The notes under the pieces: model-generated | Told to the model about the DNA's origin: nothing | Databases searched by the model: none | Seen by the model: the letters and a program-made list of their open reading frames with translations, nothing else | Made by a program: the position numbers and the translations under genes | Shown: positions 6,713-11,742 of the stretch, piece after piece | Position numbering within the stretch: position 1 is the first letter of the stretch | How the letters are laid out: every line of letters starts with the position of its first letter | Assembly: GCA_043810355.1 (NCBI GenBank) | Contig: JBDROB010000065.1 | Coordinates: 1 to 11,742, forward strand | DNA from: JAZDHV01 sp043810355 | GTDB taxonomy: Archaea > Nanobdellota > Nanobdellia > Woesearchaeales > JAGVYU01 | Direction of reading: 5' to 3' | DNA length: 11,742 nt

Positions 6713-6961
6713 ATGAAATTATTCAAGACAATGTATAATGTTGGGCTTATTGGCCTTATATTTTATTCAGGCATGGTTTATCAGAGGCATAGGACACATG
6801 AGGAAATAACTCAGATAAAGACAAGTGTTGAACGTCTTGATTCGATTGACTTTAAGGTCATGTCTTTTATCAAGGAGTATGCTGCTCATCCAGAAAGGAT
6901 TGAGGATACTCTTGAGGATCTTCATGCTAAATATCTAGGAGGTGGTTCAGATGGGAAGTAA
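6713..6961 (+). CDS. 82-aa single-pass membrane protein, unknown
   Basis: I do not recognise a family. The N-terminus is short and basic (MKLFK), followed by one hydrophobic segment at about 9-23, then a charged, helical, probably coiled-coil region (about 26-72) and a glycine-rich tail. This suggests an anchor with the C-terminal domain on one face of the membrane; the segment could instead be a signal peptide, but no cleavage site is obvious. The start is the ATG preceded by AGGTGATC. It overlaps the next gene by 11 nt in another frame, so the two are almost certainly co-transcribed and translationally coupled, and may act together, for example as a membrane anchor for the 376-aa partner (inference). 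Confidence 0.8.
   Translation: MKLFKTMYNVGLIGLIFYSGMVYQRHRTHEEITQIKTSVERLDSIDFKVMSFIKEYAAHPERIEDTLEDLHAKYLGGGSDGK
6937..6944 (+). promoter_or_regulatory. Shine-Dalgarno of the 376-aa gene
   Basis: AGGAGGTG lies 6 nt before the ATG at 6951 and inside the end of the upstream gene. It favours this ATG over the in-frame GTG at 6942, which overlaps the site. Confidence 0.8.
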
Positions 6962-8081
6962 AATTAGTGGAGTTGTTGATGATGACAGTTCAGGTGATGG
7001 GTCTGATGATATGGCTGAAGAGATCAGGCCAGTTGAATTAGATGAATTGTTGGCTCAGGCTGAAGAGCTTATTGAATCAAAAGGCATTAGGCCAAGGAAT
7101 GGTAACAGATCAAGTTCACCTTATAAAAGATTGTCTGATAGGAGTGATCTTTCTTTTGTTGGCCATCATGGGATTGCTCAGGCTTATATTGATTCTGGAT
7201 CAAGAGTTAACCGATTTGGAAAAAATAACACAAGGGTTATGAGAAGGCTTGTTTTTGAGAATATGCAGAATCCAGTAGGTAAATGTTTTAGGGGTTATCA
7301 AATGGCTGCATCTTATGTTGCAGGAAGGAATGGGTCTACTAATCTTTATGATTTGGTTTCAGCCCATGTTGGTAATGCAGATCAGTTAAGGCTGGATTTT
7401 CAAGGAGTATTATTGATGTGTGAGAGCCATCTTGAAGAATTAAGTGAGTATGGCCATAGGCAGTTAGATAGGGTTGGAAATTTGATAGATGAAAGGGATA
7501 AAAGAAAAAGTCAAGGAAATGGGATTTCTTATGATTCCCTTATACATGCCTCACAAAGCAATGGTGATTTGTCACCTCAGCAAAGGGTAAGGCTGAAAAA
7601 AGCCCTTTTTGACTTGAAAGCAGTTGACCTTGAACAAGGAAGGGCTATGCTTAACTCAAGCATTGACTTGGCTTATACTGATTGGAGTTCTGATATTGTG
7701 AGCGAATTATACACTCACATGCATAATCTAGGGACTGCTTGCCAAAATATATGCACTAGCCTTGAAAGGATGACAGATCATCTTGGAGTTGTTCTTCCAG
7801 GATTTGTGTATGGTATTCAGGCTTCAAAAGAAGCTGTCAATATGGACAGGACTCTGAAATTATTAGGAGGGTTTTCGCAGGCATTTTTCAATCATTACAT
7901 GCAAGGATCACAGCAGGCAATGTCATTGTTCAATATGCAGCCTCTCGGCCATCTGTATTCCCATTTCAACAGGTCTTTGAGAGGGATGAATGATAAAACT
8001 CTTGGAAGCCTTGCAGAGACATCTGCCAATTTTGATAGGTTGGTCGAAGGTAGGGGTTATGTCGATGAGAAAAATGAATAG
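6951..8081 (+). CDS. 376-aa helical hypothetical protein
   Basis: I do not recognise this protein. It starts with an acidic, Ser/Asp-rich, probably disordered segment (about 8-45), then a basic Ser/Arg-rich stretch (46-65). Residues about 95-370 look almost entirely alpha-helical, with repeated amphipathic patterns, for example around 150-190 and 210-275. No signal peptide, membrane segment or catalytic motif stands out; three of its four Cys are at 157, 264 and 268. Being soluble and acidic at the front while encoded directly after a small membrane protein, it may be a cytosolic partner recruited to the membrane, but this is inference. It is followed by the decayed relic of a third small gene. 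Confidence 0.85.
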   Translation: MGSKISGVVDDDSSGDGSDDMAEEIRPVELDELLAQAEELIESKGIRPRNGNRSSSPYKRLSDRSDLSFVGHHGIAQAYIDSGSRVNRFGKNNTRVMRRLVFENMQNPVGKCFRGYQMAASYVAGRNGSTNLYDLVSAHVGNADQLRLDFQGVLLMCESHLEELSEYGHRQLDRVGNLIDERDKRKSQGNGISYDSLIHASQSNGDLSPQQRVRLKKALFDLKAVDLEQGRAMLNSSIDLAYTDWSSDIVSELYTHMHNLGTACQNICTSLERMTDHLGVVLPGFVYGIQASKEAVNMDRTLKLLGGFSQAFFNHYMQGSQQAMSLFNMQPLGHLYSHFNRSLRGMNDKTLGSLAETSANFDRLVEGRGYVDEKNE

Positions 8082-8233
8082 CAAATAGGAAGTTACAATT
8101 AAAGAATTAGAGTGTGATAGAGAAAAATTGTTTAAAGTGACGAGAAAATTGCCTGAAATGTCAGTATCAGAGACAAATTTTTTTTAGTGATTTAGAATCA
8201 GCAATAATCCAGTTTAAAGAATGGTTACAATAA
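8074..8233 (+). pseudogene. Relic of a small gene, about 52 codons, two disruptions
   Basis: An ATG at 8074, overlapping the end of the 376-aa gene, opens a frame interrupted by TAG at 8086-8088. The same frame continues KELECDREKLFK, then KLPEMSVSETNFF, and meets a T8 run (8178-8185) followed by a stop. If the run had seven T, reading would continue as SDLESAIIQFKEWLQ to TAA at 8231-8233. The two halves join into a plausible small charged helical protein, so I read this as a gene broken by one nonsense and one frameshift mutation. A sequencing error in the T-run would explain only one of these. The T8 run may now also serve as a terminator for the operon. Confidence 0.5.
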
Positions 8234-8241
8234 TCTTTAGG

Positions 8242-8547
8242 TTAAAACAAATTTTTAATTTTTTTATTCAATATCTCAACCAGTTCAGGCTGCATATAAG
8301 AATAAATATCAGGAATATCCAAGCATAGGATTCTTTTTTTCATGTATTCTTTTGGAAATCTTCTTGATAATTCTGTTCTATGGTCTTTTTCCATCACAAT
8401 TATAATATCAGCCCATGAAATTTGTGATTTTGTCACTGGTTTTTCATTGTAGATTCCAGCTGATTTAGTATCAAACTTGTTTCTAAATAATTCCTCTGCT
8501 GTCTTGCTCCTGTTCAGGTTTTGGTTGCATATGAATAATACTTTCAT
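8242..8547 (-). CDS. Low-molecular-weight phosphatase-like protein (COG4551-like)
   Basis: The 101-aa product begins MKVLFICNQNLNRSKTAE, which contains the C-x5-R-S phosphate-binding loop of protein tyrosine phosphatases (Cys7 nucleophile, Arg13, Ser14) directly after the first strand, as in the low-molecular-weight class. The conserved pattern WADIIIVMEKDHR and a late LDIPDIY segment, whose Asp77 or Asp80 could be the general acid, match the short predicted phosphatases of COG4551. At about 100 residues it is shorter than classical LMW-PTPs (about 150) but normal for that group. Substrate is unknown; protein tyrosine dephosphorylation is the family expectation, not shown. A palindromic AATTTAAATT box about 29 nt upstream suggests a leaderless transcript. 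It is divergent from the NFACT-R gene. Confidence 0.88.
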   Translation of the reverse strand: MKVLFICNQNLNRSKTAEELFRNKFDTKSAGIYNEKPVTKSQISWADIIIVMEKDHRTELSRRFPKEYMKKRILCLDIPDIYSYMQPELVEILNKKIKNLF

Positions 8548-8571
8548 TTTTATGGGATAAAATAGCCTGCC

Positions 8572-8581
8572 AATTTAAATT
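8572..8581 (-). promoter_or_regulatory. TATA box of the phosphatase-like gene
   Basis: AATTTAAATT is centred about 29 nt before the ATG at 8547 on the minus strand. It is a perfect palindrome, so orientation comes only from spacing. The divergent box for the next gene starts 12 bases to the right. Confidence 0.5.
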
Positions 8582-8592
8582 TTTTCCTAACA

Positions 8593-8602
8593 TTTTTATA
8601 AT
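8593..8602 (+). promoter_or_regulatory. TATA box of the NFACT-R gene
   Basis: TTTTTATAAT is centred about 25 nt before the ATG at 8623, consistent with a leaderless mRNA. It lies back to back with the phosphatase promoter in a 75-base intergenic region. Confidence 0.55.
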
Positions 8603-8622
8603 CCTCTAGTTTTTTCTATCAT

Positions 8623-9414
8623 ATGGCAGAGATTGAGCTTGACATAAAAAAGTCAGTTGAGAAAAATGCTGAAGTCTATTTTGAAAAGGCAAAAAAGGCT
8701 AAGAGAAAGATAGATGGGGCAACGCAGGCTATTCTAAGGTCAAGGAAAAGGCTTGAAGAGCTTGAGAAGAAGAATCTGGAAGAGATTGAAAAGGAAAAGC
8801 AGAAGGAAGAGAAGAAATCAGTCAAGCATAAGCAGGAGTGGTTTGAGAAATTCAGATGGTTTATCACTTCAGACGGATTTCTTGCCATTGGCGGAAGGGA
8901 TGCGACATCTAATGAGATTATTATAAAAAAGCATGCTGAAGATAATGATTTGATTTTTCACACTGATATGTCTGGGTCGCCTTTTTTTGTCTTGAAGACA
9001 GAAGGGAAAAAACCAAGTGAGACAGCGATGAAAGAGGTTGCAGATGCTACATGTTCTTTTTCAAAGGCTTTCAAGCTAGGATTGTCATCCCAATCTGTTT
9101 TTTATGTTAGTCCTGATCAGGTCTCAAAGACTCCAAATACAGGTGAATATCTTACAAAAGGCGCTTTTGTCATCAGGGGCAAGACAAATTATATTGATAA
9201 TAAGATAAATGTAGCAATTGGCATGACAAGCAAGGGCAGTATTATGGCTGGCCCTGTTGAGGCTGTTAAGAAACATTGCAAGAAATTTGTTGAGATTGTC
9301 CAAGGTGATGAAAAGATTGGCAAGATTGCCAAGCAGGTCAAGTATTTTATCGGCGGAGAGCTTGATGACCTAATCCGGGCAATGCCTACTGGGAATTGTA
9401 AGATTAAGAAATAA
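8623..9414 (+). CDS. NFACT-R (DUF814) protein with coiled coil, lacking NFACT-N
   Basis: The 263-aa product has a highly charged helical coiled coil at about 15-75, then an NFACT-R domain from about 72 to 195. Its signatures are WFEKFRWFITSDGFLAIGGR, the polar NEIIIKKH strand, DLIFHTDMSGSPFFVLK, and GEYLTKGAFVIRGKTNYI. Full-length archaeal RqcH/NFACT proteins (about 600-700 aa) carry NFACT-N and HhH domains before the coiled coil and add C-terminal tails to stalled nascent chains on the 50S subunit. Here the start is clean, with a promoter just upstream, so the N-terminal half is absent from this locus rather than cut by the window. It may be encoded elsewhere as a split gene, or this may be a stand-alone NFACT-R protein, a known architecture. 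It converges on the PFK gene with a 5-base gap. Confidence 0.9.
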   Translation: MAEIELDIKKSVEKNAEVYFEKAKKAKRKIDGATQAILRSRKRLEELEKKNLEEIEKEKQKEEKKSVKHKQEWFEKFRWFITSDGFLAIGGRDATSNEIIIKKHAEDNDLIFHTDMSGSPFFVLKTEGKKPSETAMKEVADATCSFSKAFKLGLSSQSVFYVSPDQVSKTPNTGEYLTKGAFVIRGKTNYIDNKINVAIGMTSKGSIMAGPVEAVKKHCKKFVEIVQGDEKIGKIAKQVKYFIGGELDDLIRAMPTGNCKIKK

Positions 9415-9419
9415 AATAT

Positions 9420-10862
9420 TTATATTCTTCTATGAGGTTCCAATAATCTGTCTATAAGTGGCCATTCTATCGGCCTTAATGGAAGGCTGAACCCCTCTCT
9501 AGAAAATAATTCTCTCCTATTAGGGCCGTTAAGGTCAACAATCTCTTCAATATATTCAGTATAAAGACCAATGTCATCTACCATCAATCCATCTGGAGTC
9601 AATAATGTCCTTCCAGGCCTGTCAAGCACTCCTATCCCTTGTGTCATGTTCTTGCTTCCGACTTTCGGATCTGCAACTTCTGTGAGAGGTGTATAACCAG
9701 TTTCAGCAACAGAAGGTCCTAATGTGACCATCACACCTTTCTCAACTGCTGCTTTTTCATCATCATCAGGATTAAATAGAAGATCTGCTGCCATTTCACC
9801 AACTGCAACTGCATCCTTATAATCTGGTTCAGACATTATCTCCAGATTGCTCCTGTCATTATATCCAGGCCCTTCTTCTCTCATCTTGAAACCTTTTAGG
9901 TCATCCATTTTTATTTTTAGTTCATGTTCAAGCAATAGCTTGAGATATAAAGCAACCCTGCTGTCTGTGACACTTGTATTTTTATGTGGATCGCTATGAA
10001 TTTTAAATTTTAGATCAGGATTATCTCTTGCATGCACTTCAAGCATGTATCCAATATATTCTTCAGCTTGTATGTCAAATGCCCCTTCTGATGCAATCAC
10101 AAGTAGCCTCTCATGTTGATCCCATGCTCTTTGGCATCTGTCTAGGAACATTGTTTCATCAAATCCGCCGTTTTTAGAAAGGATTGCATGAGGTCCAAGT
10201 TTTTCATCATAATCAAGAAGGCTTCCAAGTGCTCCCCATGCATGGTCTCTTCCCATAAATGTTATTATTTGGCCTACTGCTCCTTCTTTTATCATGCCAT
10301 TTCTATGTGCACCTTTCTGAAATCCGAATGAATCCATGTCATTCTGAAGACCATTTGTTACAATTGCAACCTGTTTTGCAAATGATGCATATCCAGGGCA
10401 TCTATGTGTTTCTAAAATATCATTATCAACTGTTTTTGGCACTCCTATGACAACAATATGATATCCTATTGAATCAGCATATTGTTTTAGCAATAATGCT
10501 TTTTCCATTGTATCATTTCCACCATTAAAGAAAAAGTAGTGGATATTATGGGCTTTTGCTACATCTAGAATTCTTTGATTGTCTTGCTCATCCTGCACAT
10601 GTCTTGATGTTCCAAAAACTGGTGTTGCAAAAAATCTTAATCTTCCTAATGCATCTCCAGGATCATCTGTTTTTTCAGCCCATCTGAATACATCGGTGAT
10701 ATCCTCATTTATAACCCCTCTTGCACCACCTAATGATGCATAAAATGTTCCAATTCTTGATCTGTATGATTCATGAACTCTATTTATTGCACCATAAGCA
10801 CTTGAACTTATTACAGGTGTCCCTCCTCCGCTCATAATATAGATTGCATTTGGTCTTGACAT
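9420..10862 (-). CDS. pfp: Phosphofructokinase, probably pyrophosphate-dependent
   Basis: The 480-aa product is a PFK-family enzyme interconverting fructose 6-phosphate and fructose 1,6-bisphosphate in the cytosol. Motifs in order: SGGGTPVISSSAYGAIN (11-27, phosphoryl-donor loop), GGNDTM (114-119), PKTVDND (142-148) with the catalytic Asp at 146, MGRDHAW (203-209) for the sugar phosphate, and ASEGA (257-261). Lys143 and Asp117 occupy the positions that are Gly in ATP-dependent E. coli PFK (Gly124, Gly104); Asp plus Lys is the accepted signature of PPi use. PPi-dependence would make the step reversible, serving glycolysis and gluconeogenesis. At 480 aa it is longer than bacterial PFK-1 (about 320), with extra C-terminal sequence (about 360-480). 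The ATG at 10862 follows a weak Shine-Dalgarno, GAGATGATC. Divergent from glutamate dehydrogenase. Confidence 0.92.
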   Translation of the reverse strand: MSRPNAIYIMSGGGTPVISSSAYGAINRVHESYRSRIGTFYASLGGARGVINEDITDVFRWAEKTDDPGDALGRLRFFATPVFGTSRHVQDEQDNQRILDVAKAHNIHYFFFNGGNDTMEKALLLKQYADSIGYHIVVIGVPKTVDNDILETHRCPGYASFAKQVAIVTNGLQNDMDSFGFQKGAHRNGMIKEGAVGQIITFMGRDHAWGALGSLLDYDEKLGPHAILSKNGGFDETMFLDRCQRAWDQHERLLVIASEGAFDIQAEEYIGYMLEVHARDNPDLKFKIHSDPHKNTSVTDSRVALYLKLLLEHELKIKMDDLKGFKMREEGPGYNDRSNLEIMSEPDYKDAVAVGEMAADLLFNPDDDEKAAVEKGVMVTLGPSVAETGYTPLTEVADPKVGSKNMTQGIGVLDRPGRTLLTPDGLMVDDIGLYTEYIEEIVDLNGPNRRELFSREGFSLPLRPIEWPLIDRLLEPHRRI

Positions 10863-10988
10863 TATTTGATCATCTCACAATCAGTTTATTTTTTTTATAA
10901 GATAATTACTATTTAATAGACGATAATTCTTATCCATATTTAAATATGTTTACTACAAAAAAATGTTTTTTCGTGTGGTTTTCTGGTT

Positions 10989-11007
10989 ATTCGTAATCAT
11001 TCGTAAT
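10989..11007. repeat. Tandem ATTCGTAAT repeat upstream of GDH promoter
   Basis: Two perfect 9-base copies, start to start exactly 10 bases (one helical turn), end 13 bases before the GDH TATA box. This is a typical place for an archaeal activator or repressor site adjoining the BRE. Confidence 0.45.
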
Positions 11008-11020
11008 AATAACATAAAAG

Positions 11021-11030
11021 TTTATAAATT
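11021..11030 (+). promoter_or_regulatory. TATA box of the glutamate dehydrogenase gene
   Basis: TTTATAAATT preceded by an A-rich BRE-like stretch (CATAAAAG) is centred about 34 nt before the ATG at 11060, so the mRNA should carry a leader of roughly 8-10 nt. Confidence 0.6.
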
Positions 11031-11059
11031 GATATTTTTCTCCAGATGTCAGATTAAAA

Positions 11060-11742
11060 ATGGAAGACCTAAATCCTTTTCATTGTGCACAGTATTTTAT
11101 TAGCCAGTCTGCTGAGCTTATGGGCTTGGATAGAGGTATAACTGAGTCTTTGATGTATCCTCAGAGAGAGATCAGTGTCAAGTTTCCTGTTCCTATGGAT
11201 GATAGAATCATAAGGGTATTCCAGGGATTCAGGGTCCAGCATAATAATGTGAGAGGTCCTTACAAAGGAGGCCTCAGATATCATTGGAATGTGAATCTTG
11301 ATGAGATCAGGGCTTTAGCAACTTGGATGACAATAAAGACAGCTTGCCTTGATCTTCCTCTTGGTGGTGGAAAAGGAGGAGTTATCTGTGATCCAAGAGC
11401 TCATGATGGTATTCCTGCAATGTCTGAAGGAGAGCTGGAAAGGATGACTAGAGCTTTTACTAGGGAGATTGCTGATATCATTGGTCCTGACAAGGATATT
11501 CCTGCTCCTGATGTTTATACAACTCCTCAGATAATGGGATGGATTGTTGATGAATATGCTAAATTTCATGGTTGTGCTCCTGAAGATGTTTTAGGAGTTG
11601 TCACTGGAAAAGATCTTAAAGATGGAGGTTCTTTAGGAAGAGACACTGCAACAGCTCGGGGAGGTCAGTTTGCATTAAGAGAAGCTATTGACAAGGGATA
11701 TACTCAAATAGATGATCCAAAAGGAGCAAGAGTTGTTGTCCA
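11060..11742 (+). CDS. gdhA: Glutamate dehydrogenase, N-terminal part (cut by window edge)
   Basis: The first 227 residues (of about 410-450) of a hexameric-type glutamate dehydrogenase are present; the frame runs open off the right edge. The enzyme interconverts glutamate with 2-oxoglutarate plus ammonium. Lys69 (GPYKGGLRYH), Lys93 (TIKTACLDLPLGGGKGG) and catalytic Lys105 have exactly the 24 and 12 residue spacing of the Clostridium enzyme's Lys89, Lys113 and Lys125. Asp151 in IPAPDV fits the conserved catalytic aspartate. The coenzyme domain begins near 175. Two motifs deviate from the commonest form: PAPDVYTTPQIMGW (usually GTN after PDV) and GGSLGRDTATARGG (usually GR-x-EATGRG). NAD versus NADP use cannot be judged because the Rossmann fold is mostly outside the window. 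An ATG at 11045 closes after three codons, so the start is 11060. Confidence 0.93.
   Translation, partial: MEDLNPFHCAQYFISQSAELMGLDRGITESLMYPQREISVKFPVPMDDRIIRVFQGFRVQHNNVRGPYKGGLRYHWNVNLDEIRALATWMTIKTACLDLPLGGGKGGVICDPRAHDGIPAMSEGELERMTRAFTREIADIIGPDKDIPAPDVYTTPQIMGWIVDEYAKFHGCAPEDVLGVVTGKDLKDGGSLGRDTATARGGQFALREAIDKGYTQIDDPKGARVVV

Larger units (their letters stand above)
10863..11059. promoter_or_regulatory. Divergent promoter region of PFK and GDH genes
   Basis: This 197-base AT-rich region holds both promoters. For PFK (minus), TTATAAAA (10893-10900) is about 34 nt from the start, giving a short leader, and ATTAAATA (10910-10917) is an alternative with a longer leader. For GDH (plus), TTTATAAATT is at 11021-11030. 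Between them lie a GATAATT pair (10901-10907 and 10922-10928, 21-base period) and an ATTCGTAAT pair (10989-10997 and 10999-11007, 10-base period), which are candidate regulator sites. Confidence 0.5.

Noticed and set aside
6942..6950. GTG start for the 376-aa protein
   Set aside because: It overlaps the AGGAGGTG ribosome site; the ATG at 6951 has the right spacing.
11069..11569. Two minus-strand open frames opposite the GDH start
   Set aside because: The plus strand encodes unmistakable glutamate dehydrogenase across the whole interval.
1..11742. CRISPR array, tRNA, rRNA, integrase or transposase genes
   Set aside because: None seen on either strand: no regularly spaced repeats longer than 12 bases, no cloverleaf, and no recombinase motifs in any open frame.

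Overview
The window looks like a piece of an AT-rich archaeal chromosome, most likely a DPANN-type archaeon (Woesearchaeota/Pacearchaeota-like). This placement is inference. The visible support is: TATA-box promoters (several preceded by A-rich BRE-like bases) about 25-30 nt upstream of the start codon, giving apparently leaderless first genes; Shine-Dalgarno sequences of the GGAGGTGATC type in front of internal operon genes; T-rich rather than hairpin terminators; and archaeal-style products (stand-alone NFACT-R protein, COG4551-like phosphatase, DUF1003 protein, PPi-type phosphofructokinase, hexameric-type glutamate dehydrogenase). No tRNA, rRNA, CRISPR array or complete insertion sequence was seen.

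Layout. 1-191: a GC-rich, strongly self-complementary element with no gene, containing a possible three-way junction (1-69) and a long imperfect hairpin (81-148). 192-2332 (minus): a cytosolic-looking subtilisin-type protease with a large unknown N-terminal domain, overlapping an 85-aa gene whose predicted fold order resembles a subtilase propeptide/inhibitor. 2492-4948 (minus): an 818-aa membrane protein built from five repeats of a TM pair plus a bPH2 (DUF304-like) domain. 5058-5618 (plus): a DUF1003 two-TM protein, divergent from the previous gene. 5742-6395 (minus): a HAD-family hydrolase with a DxSGT motif. 6713-8081 (plus): two unrecognised genes, a small single-pass membrane protein and a 376-aa helical protein, overlapping by 11 nt. 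They are followed by the relic of a third small gene (8074-8233) broken by an in-frame TAG and a one-base frameshift in a T8 run. 8242-8547 (minus): a mini low-molecular-weight phosphatase-like protein. 8623-9414 (plus): a coiled-coil/NFACT-R protein without the NFACT-N half. 9420-10862 (minus): a PPi-type phosphofructokinase. 11060 to the right edge (plus): the N-terminal 227 residues of glutamate dehydrogenase.

How the genes fit together. The right end is central metabolism (PFK and GDH fire divergently from a 197-bp region with helically phased direct repeats). NFACT-R suggests ribosome-associated quality control. The protease with its overlapping partner gene, and the unknown membrane/soluble gene pair at 6713-8081, are the parts least explained by known families. 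Nothing forms one obvious multi-gene defence or mobile system; the best candidates for something new are the structured element at the left edge, the protease plus 85-aa partner, the pentameric bPH2 protein, and the unknown operon with its decayed third gene.
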